Of a stretch of DNA of 64,000 nt, positions 55,465 through 64,000 are shown piece after piece (the first letter of the stretch is position 1; the number at the start of each line of letters is the position of its first letter). Below the pieces are notes generated by a model. The model searched no databases, was not told where the DNA came from, and saw only the letters and a program-made list of their open reading frames with translations. Source of the stretch: Lysinibacillus odysseyi (GTDB taxonomy: Bacteria; Bacillota; Bacilli; Bacillales_A; Planococcaceae); contig JABUKB010000001.1 in assembly GCA_014595895.1 (NCBI GenBank), positions 1,612,001 through 1,676,000 on the forward strand. Reading direction: 5' to 3'. Made by a program: the position numbers and the translations under genes.

Positions 55465-55494
55465 GCAGACAAAGCCTTTAGGACTCTGTCTGCT
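55465..55494 (-). terminator. Hairpin between prmA and rsmE
   Basis: GCAGACA pairs with TGTCTGC, with further AAGC/GCTT pairing, and is followed by a T run (TTTTTTATTTG) on the minus strand. It lies 140 nt after the prmA stop and about 110 nt before rsmE, so it could end the dnaK-operon transcript. Confidence 0.75.
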
Positions 55495-55514
55495 AGCTTT
55501 TTAACCCTGTAAAA

Positions 55515-55634
55515 TCCATATTGGTTTGGGCCAACACGATGTTGGTTGCACAAGTGTTGCCACAGGACGTGGCGAACTTAGCTTGTGTTCCTCATTAAAC
55601 ACTGGGGAGGCATCCTGCTGCTGGAAGTTTGATC
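55515..55634. repeat. Structured intergenic element after prmA
   Basis: About 120 nt with three successive small hairpins: CCAACA-CGA-TGTTGG (55531-55545), GCCAC-AGGAC-GTGGC (55559-55573) and GTGTT ... AACAC (55586-55603), then a GC-rich GGGGAGGCATCC block. Its GC content is higher than that of other intergenic DNA here. It has no start codon with a ribosome site. It looks like a small mobile or repeated element, or a structured RNA; only one copy is in the window. Confidence 0.4.
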
Positions 55635-56573
55635 TTATGGACGTCGCGCAATAATCGCTACCCAATCTTCCATCATCAATACTTCTTCAATTTCAAAACC
55701 AGATGCTATAAGCGCTTCTTTTACCACTTCTTTTTTTGCTCCGATAATACCGCTCGTCACGTATACGCCGCCTGGTTTCACAATAGAGAATGCATCGTCT
55801 GTAAATGTTAAAATGATTTCTGCTAAAATATTGGCTACAACGACATCGGCAGGCTCTTTTACTGTATCAAGCAGATTGCCATGGAATACTTCTGCTACAT
55901 GTTCTACTTTATTTAATGTAATATTTTCACGTGCCGCTGTGACTGCTACTTCATCTAAGTCTAGTGCATGCACTTTGTCGGCACCTAGCAAAGCCGAACC
56001 AATCGACAGAACGCCTGAACCTGTTCCCACATCAATAACAGTATGACCTTTTTGCACCACTTTTTCTAGCGCCTGCAAGCACATTACTGTTGTTGGATGG
56101 GTACCTGTACCAAACGCCATCCCTGGGTCTAATTCAATAATTAACTCATCTGTCGATACAGGTGTATACTCCTCCCATGTCGGCACGATTGTAAAGCGCT
56201 CTGAAACTTTAACAGGATGATAATACTGCTTCCATGCTGTTGCCCAGTCCTCTTCGTCTACTTCACATAGCGTTAATATATTTTCACCAATATTAATATC
56301 AAAGTTTGCAAGGTTGGCAATGGCAAGTTTGATTTCCTCTACCGTTTCTGCTAAAAAGCTTGTTGCTGATAAATATGCTTTTAATACGACACCATTTTTC
56401 GGGAAATCTTCTGGGTTTAAAGCATAAATTTCACCAAATTGATCAATGCGTTCTTTTGTTAATTCTTTAGAATCTTCAATTACGACACCGCTTGCGCCAG
56501 CCTCGTGTAAAATATTTGAAACTGGTTCAATTGCTTCATGCGCTGTTAAAATCGATAGTTCTGTCCATTTCAC
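55635..56573 (-). CDS. prmA: Ribosomal protein L11 methyltransferase PrmA
   Basis: A 312-residue methyltransferase that trimethylates ribosomal protein L11. The start is GTG 56571-56573, 8 nt after GGAGAG. The N-terminal substrate-binding domain starts [19 protein letters not shown]. The SAM domain has [20 protein letters not shown] (about 175-195), ALDLDEVAV and the NPPF-like [10 protein letters not shown] (about 240-250). It is 18 nt after dnaJ in the extended dnaK operon, as in B. subtilis (yqeT). Confidence 0.95.
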   Translation of the reverse strand: MKWTELSILTAHEAIEPVSNILHEAGASGVVIEDSKELTKERIDQFGEIYALNPEDFPKNGVVLKAYLSATSFLAETVEEIKLAIANLANFDINIGENILTLCEVDEEDWATAWKQYYHPVKVSERFTIVPTWEEYTPVSTDELIIELDPGMAFGTGTHPTTVMCLQALEKVVQKGHTVIDVGTGSGVLSIGSALLGADKVHALDLDEVAVTAARENITLNKVEHVAEVFHGNLLDTVKEPADVVVANILAEIILTFTDDAFSIVKPGGVYVTSGIIGAKKEVVKEALIASGFEIEEVLMMEDWVAIIARRP

Positions 56574-56591
56574 TTGCCATTCTCTCCTTTA

Positions 56592-57713
56592 TTATTCGCC
56601 TTTAATCTTGCGTTTTATTTTATCCAATAAAGAGCTGCCATGCTCTTCTGGAATATCGCCACTAATTTCGGCAAATTCACGTAATAATTGCTTTTGTTTT
56701 TCTGTCAGCTTTGTTGGCGTTACTACTTTGACTACGACATATTGATGACCTTGACCGTAACCATGAACGTTTTTCACGCCTTTATCTTTAATGCGGAACT
56801 GAGCACCTGATTGTGTGCCTGCAGGAATTTTTAGTTTTACTTTTCCATGCACGGTTGGCACTTCAATTTCATCACCAAGTGAAGCTTGCGGGAATGTTAA
56901 CTTTAACTCATAGTAAATGTCGTCACCGTCACGTTCGAAATATTCATGATCAAGAACACGGAAAACAATATAAAGATCACCTGGAGGTCCGCCGTTAATA
57001 CCTGCTTCCCCTTGACCTACTACGCGCAATTGTTGGCCATCATCTACCCCGGCCGGGATATTTACTTTAATCTTTTTGCGTTTTGTTACTTTTCCTGCAC
57101 CGCGGCATGTTGTACATTTATCCACAATGATTTTACCTGCTCCACGACAAGAAGGACACGTACGACGATTCACCATGCGGCCAAATGGTGTCTCCACTGT
57201 TTGGTTGATTTCCCCTGCACCGCCACAGTGTGAACAGTTTTGTGGAGACGTACCCGGTTTTGCACCTGTTCCATTACATGTTTCACAGTTCTCTTCGCGT
57301 GGGATTTCAACTTCTGTTTCTTTCCCAAACACAGCATCGATAAAGTCAATATCCATATGGAATGGAAGGTCATTCCCTTTACGTGGAGCGTTCGGATCTT
57401 GTCTGCGTCCACCGCCGCCAAAGAATGATGAAAAGATATCTTCGAAGCCACCGAAACCGCCGCCGCTGAAGCCACCGCCACCAAAGCCTGCGCTTGGATC
57501 TTCATGACCGAATTGGTCGTAACGTGCACGTTTTTGTTCATCAGAAAGCACCTCATACGCTTCGGCAATTTCCTTGAACTTTACATCTGCTCCCTCTTCT
57601 TTATTGATATCCGGGTGATATTGTTTAGATAATTTACGATATGCCTTTTTAATTTCATCTTTGCTTGCACCTTTTGAAAGGCCAAGCACTTCATAATAAT
57701 CGCGCTTACTCAT
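56592..57713 (-). CDS. dnaJ: Chaperone DnaJ (Hsp40)
   Basis: A 373-residue DnaK co-chaperone from ATG 57711-57713 (GGAGAG at 8 nt; an ATG one codon earlier is also possible). The J domain has HPD (33-35). The Gly/Phe linker (about 72-100) precedes a zinc domain with four CxxCxGxG units ([24 protein letters not shown] and CTTCRGAG). The C-terminal client-binding domains are intact. It is separated from dnaK by a hairpin that probably reduces its transcript level relative to dnaK. Confidence 0.97.
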   Translation of the reverse strand: MSKRDYYEVLGLSKGASKDEIKKAYRKLSKQYHPDINKEEGADVKFKEIAEAYEVLSDEQKRARYDQFGHEDPSAGFGGGGFSGGGFGGFEDIFSSFFGGGGRRQDPNAPRKGNDLPFHMDIDFIDAVFGKETEVEIPREENCETCNGTGAKPGTSPQNCSHCGGAGEINQTVETPFGRMVNRRTCPSCRGAGKIIVDKCTTCRGAGKVTKRKKIKVNIPAGVDDGQQLRVVGQGEAGINGGPPGDLYIVFRVLDHEYFERDGDDIYYELKLTFPQASLGDEIEVPTVHGKVKLKIPAGTQSGAQFRIKDKGVKNVHGYGQGHQYVVVKVVTPTKLTEKQKQLLREFAEISGDIPEEHGSSLLDKIKRKIKGE

Positions 57714-57808
57714 CATTCACTCTCCGCTCTTTTTACATAACGTTTATTGTAGCATGTTCAAAATTTGATGTATATTGAAACCATTTAGTTTCACAAAGAT
57801 TTAACAGT

Positions 57809-57847
57809 GAAAAAGTCAAAGCCGAACACTCGGTCTTTGACTTTTTC
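57809..57847 (-). terminator. Hairpin between dnaK and dnaJ
   Basis: GAAAAAGTCAAAG pairs with CTTTGACTTTTTC, extended by CCG/CGG inside, with a T run on the minus strand. Partial termination here would explain different dnaK and dnaJ dosage. Confidence 0.85.
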
Positions 57848-57867
57848 GTGGTACTTATGTGAGAAGA

Positions 57868-59718
<1,851 letters not shown>

Positions 59719-59759
59719 CTAATATTAAACGCTATATGCGTCGATTCACTTGATTAAAT

Positions 59760-60323
59760 TTATTCGTTTACAGATACCATTGCTGGTCGTAATACGCGAT
59801 CTTTTAATTTATAGCCTTTTTGTAATTCGCGCAGTACGATGCCGCTTTCTTTGTCAGCATCCTGTTCTTGCATCACAGCTTGATGGAAGTTTGGATCAAA
59901 TACTTCACCTTCTGCAGCAATCATTTCTAAACCTTCTTTAGAAACTGCCTCAAGGAACTGACGTTGTACCATTTCTACACCTTTATATAATGAAACAGCT
60001 TCCTCTGATGACACTTCAACTTGTAAAGCGCGGTCTAAATTATCTAAGACAGGTAGCAGTTCCGTTAAAAGGCTTTGAGCACGGAACTTCTCCGCTGCTT
60101 CGCGGTCTAACTTATTTCGACGTAACACATTGTCGTAATCGGCACGAAGACGTAAATAGCGGTCTTCTTCCTCTTGTAATTTCGCTTGTAATTCAGCAAT
60201 TTGCTGCTCTTTTTCGTCAACTACTACCTCTTCTTCTGTTCCTTCTGGTGCAGTTGTTTCTTCCGTTACTTCTTCATTTGTTACTACAGTTTCTTCTTGC
60301 TCTTGCTTTGTCGTTTCAGACAC
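59760..60323 (-). CDS. grpE: Nucleotide exchange factor GrpE
   Basis: A 187-residue DnaK exchange factor. Start GTG 60321-60323, 6-7 nt after GAGGAGGAT. The N-terminal 45 residues are Glu/Thr-rich and disordered. A long coiled coil (about 35-95, QQIAELQAKLQEEEDRYLRLRADYDN) and a C-terminal beta domain (LLPVLDNLDRAL, FDPNFHQAV) follow. It lies 18 nt after hrcA and is under the same CIRCE control. Confidence 0.96.
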   Translation of the reverse strand: MSETTKQEQEETVVTNEEVTEETTAPEGTEEEVVVDEKEQQIAELQAKLQEEEDRYLRLRADYDNVLRRNKLDREAAEKFRAQSLLTELLPVLDNLDRALQVEVSSEEAVSLYKGVEMVQRQFLEAVSKEGLEMIAAEGEVFDPNFHQAVMQEQDADKESGIVLRELQKGYKLKDRVLRPAMVSVNE

Positions 60324-60341
60324 TTGATATCCTCCTCATAG

Positions 60342-61361
60342 CTATTGTCGTAGTGATAGAGCATTGGATAAGACTCTGCGCATTACATCAATCACGGTAA
60401 CTACACGCTGGTAATCCATACGTGTCGGACCGATGATAGCGATTGTCCCTTGTTCATCACTATTCCCAAAGGAAGCCGTAATGACACTACAATTTTCCAT
60501 AGCTAAATGATTATTTTCCGAGCCGATGCGAATTTGAATGCCCGAATCAAATGGCTTAAATAAGCGCTGTATTTGACTGTCACGGTCCATTAGTTCCATC
60601 AGCATGCGGATTTTATTTAAATCGTGAAACTCTGGCTGGTTCAACATATTCATTTTACCAGCATAATAAACCTTGCCTTCTTTTTGCTCACTTGTAGCTT
60701 GCAGCAATGATTGAATGATTGCATCAGCTGTTGATACATGTTGCTTCAATACTTCAAAAGCTTCCAACTCCAGTTTAAAATGCAAATCTTGCAAAGGAAT
60801 ACCGAGCAAACGCTCATTTAATATGTTGACCATTTTTTCAATATCCCCTGGACTAAGACCCGGTGGTAAATCAAGTATGCGATTTTCTACATGGCCATTG
60901 TCAGTCACGATAATGGCTACTGCCGTTTGTTCCGTCAATGGAACAATTTGAAATTTTTTCACTTTATGCTTTTTTACATCAGGACCAAGTAAAATCGTCG
61001 TATATGTTGTCAACTCCGATAATATATTGGCTGATTCTTTAATCAACTGCTCTGCTTCTACAATATGACGCTTGAAGACAGATTGAATTTGACTCACTTC
61101 ATCAGCTGTCATAACTTGAGGCTGCAATAAATGATCTACATAAAATCGATAGCCTTTCTCAGATGGCACGCGTCCCGATGACGTATGAGTCTTTTCTAAA
61201 AAGCCTAAGTCTTCTAAATCCGCCATTTCGTTGCGGATGGTAGCTGGACTGTACGTAATTCCTTCCTTTTTAGAAATTTGGCGAGAGCCGACTGGCTGCG
61301 CAGACATCACAAAATCATCAACGATTACTTGTAAAATTTGTAACTGCCGATTTGTTAACAT
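60342..61361 (-). CDS. hrcA: Heat-shock repressor HrcA
   Basis: A 339-residue repressor that binds CIRCE and is kept active by GroEL. Start ATG 61359-61361 with AGAGGTGAT. The N-terminal winged helix (about 1-70) has LTNRQLQILQVIVDDF and PVGSRQISKKEGITYSPATIRNEM, the recognition helix. GRVPSEKGYRFYVD follows. The GAF-like middle and C-terminal domains are present. First gene of the chaperone operon; a perfect CIRCE lies 14 nt upstream of its start, so it represses itself. Confidence 0.97.
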   Translation of the reverse strand: MLTNRQLQILQVIVDDFVMSAQPVGSRQISKKEGITYSPATIRNEMADLEDLGFLEKTHTSSGRVPSEKGYRFYVDHLLQPQVMTADEVSQIQSVFKRHIVEAEQLIKESANILSELTTYTTILLGPDVKKHKVKKFQIVPLTEQTAVAIIVTDNGHVENRILDLPPGLSPGDIEKMVNILNERLLGIPLQDLHFKLELEAFEVLKQHVSTADAIIQSLLQATSEQKEGKVYYAGKMNMLNQPEFHDLNKIRMLMELMDRDSQIQRLFKPFDSGIQIRIGSENNHLAMENCSVITASFGNSDEQGTIAIIGPTRMDYQRVVTVIDVMRRVLSNALSLRQ

Positions 61362-61375
61362 CCTTATCACCTCTG

Positions 61376-61402
61376 TTAGCACTCATCAACATCGAGTGCT
61401 AA
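61376..61402 (-). promoter_or_regulatory. CIRCE operator of the hrcA-dnaK operon
   Basis: A perfect 9-9-9 CIRCE: TTAGCACTC, nine bases, GAGTGCTAA. It lies directly before the hrcA ribosome site. A TTGACA (minus, 61440-61435) upstream is the likely -35, with an AT-rich -10 region between. Confidence 0.97.
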
Positions 61403-61449
61403 TATATTTATAAATTAACAAATCCTCTCCAACCTGTCAACGAAATCGT

Positions 61450-62595
61450 TCAATCTTCTAGTAAAAATTGCTGAAATACTTCATTTCCGACAAAACGGCC
61501 TTTTCTCGTCAGACGTATGCCGCTTGTATCTTGCTCCAGCAAACCATCTACTACCAGCCTCTCTATAACTGTACGATACGTAGCAGAAATAGTTTCACCG
61601 AATTTTTTTTCATATATTATAGAAGAAACGCCCTCTACCTTACGCAACCCTAAAAACATTTGCTCTTCCTTACGTTCCGCTTCTGTTACATCATGTTGGT
61701 AGACGATTGGGCGCTCTCCCTTTTCCACTGTCTCTATATATTTTTTAATGGGACCATGATTGGAATAGCGTACCCCCTGCATATAGCCATGTGCCCCTGC
61801 TCCAAAGCCTGCGTATTCATCATTGTCCCAATAGATTTTATTGTGGATCGAAGCATAGCCTGGCTTGGCAAAATTACTGATCTCATACTGAGCCAAACCA
61901 CGGGCTTCCATTTCCTGCATGAGTGCATCATACATCTCTGCTTCCAAATCCTCTGTCGGCAATGCCAATTTCCCTTTCGCATATTGAATATAGAAAATGG
62001 TTTTTGGTTCCACAATGAGAGAATACGCCGAATAATGCGGTAACTCCAAATCCAGTGCTAATTGCAAGGATTTCTTCCACTGTTCCATACTTTGCTGGGG
62101 CAGCCCATACATTAAATCAATGCTGATATTTTCAAAGCCTACTTTTTTCGCAAGGGCAATCGTTTCATATACGTGCTCATTGCTATGTGTACGCCCAATT
62201 TTTTTCAGCAAGCCTTGATCAAAAGACTGCACTCCCATACTTAATCGATTCACTCCCCCAGCAAGCAGGGCCTGGAGTTTATCTTCGGAAAGCTCATCAG
62301 GATTAGCCTCTGAACTAAATTCTGTCACATGCGCCATTGGAATATACGTACGTATTAATTGTAATAGCCTGGTGATTTGCTCAGCTGACAGGGCTGTTGG
62401 TGTGCCTCCGCCCAAGAAAATCGTTTCGACTTTCTCAAAAGCTTGAGGGGCAGCAGCTACCGCCATCGCCATTTCTTTCCCTAACGCTTCTATATAAGCA
62501 TCTACTGGCTGATTTTTAAAAAATACTTTATTGAAATCACAGTAGTTACAAATTTGATGACAAAAAGGGATATGAATATATACTCCTCGTACCAT
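61450..62595 (-). CDS. hemW: Radical-SAM heme chaperone HemW
   Basis: A 381-residue radical-SAM protein of the HemN-like HemW group. Start ATG 62593-62595 with AAAGGGAGG; the longer frame has no ribosome site. The cluster motif is CHQICNYC (C-x3-C-x2-C, about residues 13-20). FLGGGTPTAL and MGVQSFDQGLLKKIGRTH follow, then the C-terminal domain with GYASIHNKIYWDNDEYAGFGAGAHG. It lacks the extended N-terminus of true HemN oxidases. It precedes hrcA in the same order as in B. subtilis; lepA, expected upstream, is not there. Confidence 0.93.
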   Translation of the reverse strand: MVRGVYIHIPFCHQICNYCDFNKVFFKNQPVDAYIEALGKEMAMAVAAAPQAFEKVETIFLGGGTPTALSAEQITRLLQLIRTYIPMAHVTEFSSEANPDELSEDKLQALLAGGVNRLSMGVQSFDQGLLKKIGRTHSNEHVYETIALAKKVGFENISIDLMYGLPQQSMEQWKKSLQLALDLELPHYSAYSLIVEPKTIFYIQYAKGKLALPTEDLEAEMYDALMQEMEARGLAQYEISNFAKPGYASIHNKIYWDNDEYAGFGAGAHGYMQGVRYSNHGPIKKYIETVEKGERPIVYQHDVTEAERKEEQMFLGLRKVEGVSSIIYEKKFGETISATYRTVIERLVVDGLLEQDTSGIRLTRKGRFVGNEVFQQFLLED

Positions 62596-62708
62596 ATGAT
62601 TAACGCCTCCCTTTCTTTGTTCCTCTACCATTGTACCGAAATAAACGTAAAATACAATTTTAGGCACAAAAAAACTGCATCCGCAATAGGCGAACACAGT
62701 AAATATTA

Positions 62709-63035
62709 TTATGCTGTAAAAATAGGTTGCTCTCTATTTAATAACATTACCAAATCAATCGCATTTAATGTAGGCAGTTTTGCTGAAAACTGTACCGCTT
62801 CATCCTTAGACTGGAACGGGAAAGCATCTAGCTCTTTTGTCACTTCAAAAACTCCATCAATTTTTTGAAGCAAGTATAAACGCACAGTCGGATCGCATGC
62901 TTTTGACTGATTGAAGTTTTCCCCGGCCACTAAAATGCCCGTTTCGTTTGAGATTGGACTCATAATTGTTTCGATGGCATCTAGTTCATCTAGTTCAAAC
63001 CATTCTGGAACATTAATTTCGATTTGCTTTGTCAT
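62709..63035 (-). CDS. Hypothetical protein upstream of hemW
   Basis: A 108-residue acidic protein (starts MTKQIEINVPEWFELDELDA). A short beta/alpha pattern with two half-repeats is possible. There is no signal peptide or membrane segment, and one Cys. GGGGGATG precedes the ATG. It lies where lepA usually is, directly upstream of hemW, and is bordered on the other side by a gene-poor stretch. I recognise no family; the function is unknown. Confidence 0.6.
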   Translation of the reverse strand: MTKQIEINVPEWFELDELDAIETIMSPISNETGILVAGENFNQSKACDPTVRLYLLQKIDGVFEVTKELDAFPFQSKDEAVQFSAKLPTLNAIDLVMLLNREQPIFTA

Positions 63036-63551
63036 TAAATCATCCCCCGTTAGAGTATTTATTATTTACCGCTAAGCAGTAAAATAGCACCACATAATTG
63101 CGATGGCATAGCTAAGGTGACAAAAATTATTTTATAAATCCAACTATAAATATGATTTATTGAACTAGTAATCCATCCTTGTAAATATATTAATAAAGCT
63201 ATTATTATATTCATATTACTATTTGCATGGAGGGAAGACAAGCATAAATTTAATAAAAGTCGGAAAAATAGAACCTTTTTTAATATTCCGTATTTATTAC
63301 AAGGAATATTTTACTATGTAAGAAAATGTAAGGGAGAGTATTTATGTCGATTATCTAGAATAAAATATGGTTTAGCCTTTGCATCTTTTCTTTATAAACA
63401 ATGACCTATGTTCCAATACTATAACTTTAGGCTGACAATATGAAAATATAAGGGATTTATATTTATTTTTATCCCAATCAATCGTTAACCCTACGTATTA
63501 CTATAGTAATTTATTTACCCTCGCATTACTCTAAATTTACCATTTATATGA
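63036..63551. other. Gene-poor, AT-rich stretch
   Basis: About 500 nt with no credible gene. It has a 14-bp perfect palindrome ATTACTATAGTAAT (63497-63510) and a ribosome site plus start (about 63330-63346) that stops after four codons, like a relic. Base composition is more AT-rich than elsewhere. Confidence 0.5.
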
Positions 63552-63594
63552 CCGACATTACAACCGACATTTTTTCTGTCGTTTATAATGTCGG
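63552..63594. repeat. Back-to-back 18-bp TGTCG inverted repeats
   Basis: Two near-identical 18-mers diverge from a 7-bp spacer (TTTTTTC): TGTCGTTTATAATGTCGG on plus (63577-63594) and TGTCGGTTGTAATGTCGG on minus (63569-63552), with 16 of 18 bases identical. Each holds two TGTCG units 13 nt apart. The form recalls the ends of Tn7/Tn5053-like (TniA/TnsB) transposons, which begin TGT and carry such repeats; this is inferred. It could instead be an operator or a recombination site. Confidence 0.5.
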
Positions 63595-63795
63595 CATAAT
63601 ATTCTACCATAATTTACTAAATATGTAAAACAAAAAGGTGCATACGGTAATTCAGGGTTGGCCTGTCAATCATTTGTTTTTTACATGGATTCTAACGTTG
63701 CCAGCTTTTTTAAAAGTCCCGATTTTACCCCTACCAGTTTATCTAACGACCATTTATGTGTTGGTGGGGCTTTATTAAATATTGCTTGCCTAACT

Positions 63796-63838
63796 AAAAA
63801 GAGAACACATGCACGAAAAGACATGAGTTCTCTCTTTT
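63796..63838 (-). terminator. Terminator of the partial right-edge gene
   Basis: AGAGAACACATG pairs with CATGAGTTCTCT (one mismatch) with a 10-nt loop, followed by TTTTT on the minus strand. It lies about 85 nt after the stop of the partial gene at the window's right end. Confidence 0.8.
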
Positions 63839-63843
63839 GATTC

Positions 63844-63875
63844 TTTCGCGCATGTGCCAAACAACATGCGCGAAA
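63844..63875. repeat. Perfect 11-bp inverted repeat
   Basis: TTTCGCGCATG and CATGCGCGAAA are separated by 10 nt. It is GC-rich in an AT-rich context, with no T run on either side. It could be an RNA hairpin in the 3' end of the partial gene's transcript, or a protein-binding site. Confidence 0.5.
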
Positions 63876-63920
63876 CGTATCTTCATATGTTACAGCGATT
63901 CCTGCAAGACACTTTCCTTT

Positions 63921-64000
63921 TAATACTCCCCGATCATAATCTCTGCTTGCCAACCTTCTTTTAAGATTGCCTTTGCTTGTTCTTCCGTTTTCACAATCGG
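63921..64000 (-). CDS. C-terminal end of an unidentified protein (partial)
   Basis: On the minus strand an open frame enters from beyond the window and ends at TAA 63921-63923. The visible part reads PIVKTEEQAKAILKEGWQAE and ends IMIGEY, a typical soluble C-terminal helix and strand. The gene is followed by two hairpins, one of them a good terminator. With only 26 residues visible, no family can be named. It does not look like the LepA C-terminus as I know it. Confidence 0.55.

Noticed and set aside
56813-57568. Several long frames opposite dnaJ and dnaK
   Set aside because: They are antisense shadows of strongly conserved chaperone genes; the Pro-rich tails come from the Gly-rich linker codons.
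63497-63510. 14-bp palindrome ATTACTATAGTAAT as an operator
   Set aside because: It is perfect, but it consists almost only of A/T in a very AT-rich stretch with no adjacent gene, so it is not reported as a site.
63681-63953. A 90-codon minus-strand frame at the right end
   Set aside because: It runs through both hairpins (63796-63838 and 63844-63875) and through the stop region of the partial gene; the composition of that part reflects the inverted repeats. A 60-codon plus-strand frame over the same DNA shows that both strands are open by chance.

Overview
The window is chromosomal DNA of an AT-rich, endospore-forming Firmicute. Gene content, low GC, frequent TTG/GTG starts with strong GGAGG ribosome sites, and the order ispG-yqfW ... 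zur-znu ... nfo-cshB-yqfQ-ispH-yqfO-trmK-cccA-sigA-dnaG-ppsR-ccpN-glyS-recO-era-cdd-dgkA-ybeY-pgpH-phoH-yqfD-yqfC-floA-nfeD-rpsU-mtaB-rsmE-prmA-dnaJ-dnaK-grpE-hrcA-hemW match the Bacillus subtilis yqe/yqf region. The alpha2-type glycyl-tRNA synthetase and the inserted genes suggest Planococcaceae (Lysinibacillus/Solibacillus-like). This placement is an inference from memory, not a database result.

Layout. 1-3.5 kb: DUF456 and DUF1189 membrane proteins, yqfZ, ispG and a HAD nucleotidase. 3.5-9.3 kb: accessory block with a 42-aa small gene, a lipoprotein, CsbD with a SigB-type promoter, an esterase-like protein lacking its nucleophile, a TPR protein, and a four-gene overlapping cobalamin nucleotide-loop operon. 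9.4-11.7 kb: zinc uptake (zur, znuB, znuC) with a Zur box. 11.7-15.4 kb: catalase, a GlnR/TnrA-like regulator, an S13 D-Ala-D-Ala carboxypeptidase. 15.5-29.6 kb: core housekeeping genes (nfo, cshB, yqfQ, ispH, yqfO, trmK, cccA, sigA, dnaG, ppsR, ccpN) and glyS behind a glycine T-box. 29.6-40.1 kb: accessory block with an ABC-2 exporter, a frameshifted membrane-protein remnant, hutHUI with a divergent AraC-type regulator, an EcsC protein and a lipoprotein. 40.2-51.4 kb: recO-era-cdd-dgkA-ybeY-pgpH-phoH-yqfD-yqfC, then nfeD-floA from a consensus SigW promoter, then rpsU. 51.5-62.7 kb: deoC, mtaB, rsmE, prmA and the HrcA/CIRCE-controlled chaperone operon, then hemW. 62.7-64 kb: a small hypothetical gene, then an AT-rich gene-poor stretch with unusual TGTCG inverted repeats where lepA would be expected.

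How the genes work together. The core encodes isoprenoid (MEP pathway) enzymes, replication/transcription initiation, RNA maturation, ribosome assembly, heat-shock control and envelope functions. Many neighbours overlap by a few bases (TAATG, ATGA, TTGA junctions), which points to translational coupling. Accessory genes add zinc homeostasis, B12 salvage, histidine catabolism and export.

Most interesting points: (1) two loci (yqfZ and yqfC-yqfD) with the same architecture, in which a SigE-like -10 element sits in the loop of a terminator-like hairpin whose 3' arm holds the ribosome binding site; (2) a back-to-back pair of 18-bp TGTCG repeats near the right end that resembles Tn7/Tn5053-type transposon ends, at a synteny break; (3) a structured intergenic element after prmA; (4) an esterase-fold protein with the catalytic Ser replaced by Asn; (5) several small genes and decayed genes. 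I see no CRISPR array, rRNA, tRNA, prophage or intact insertion sequence.
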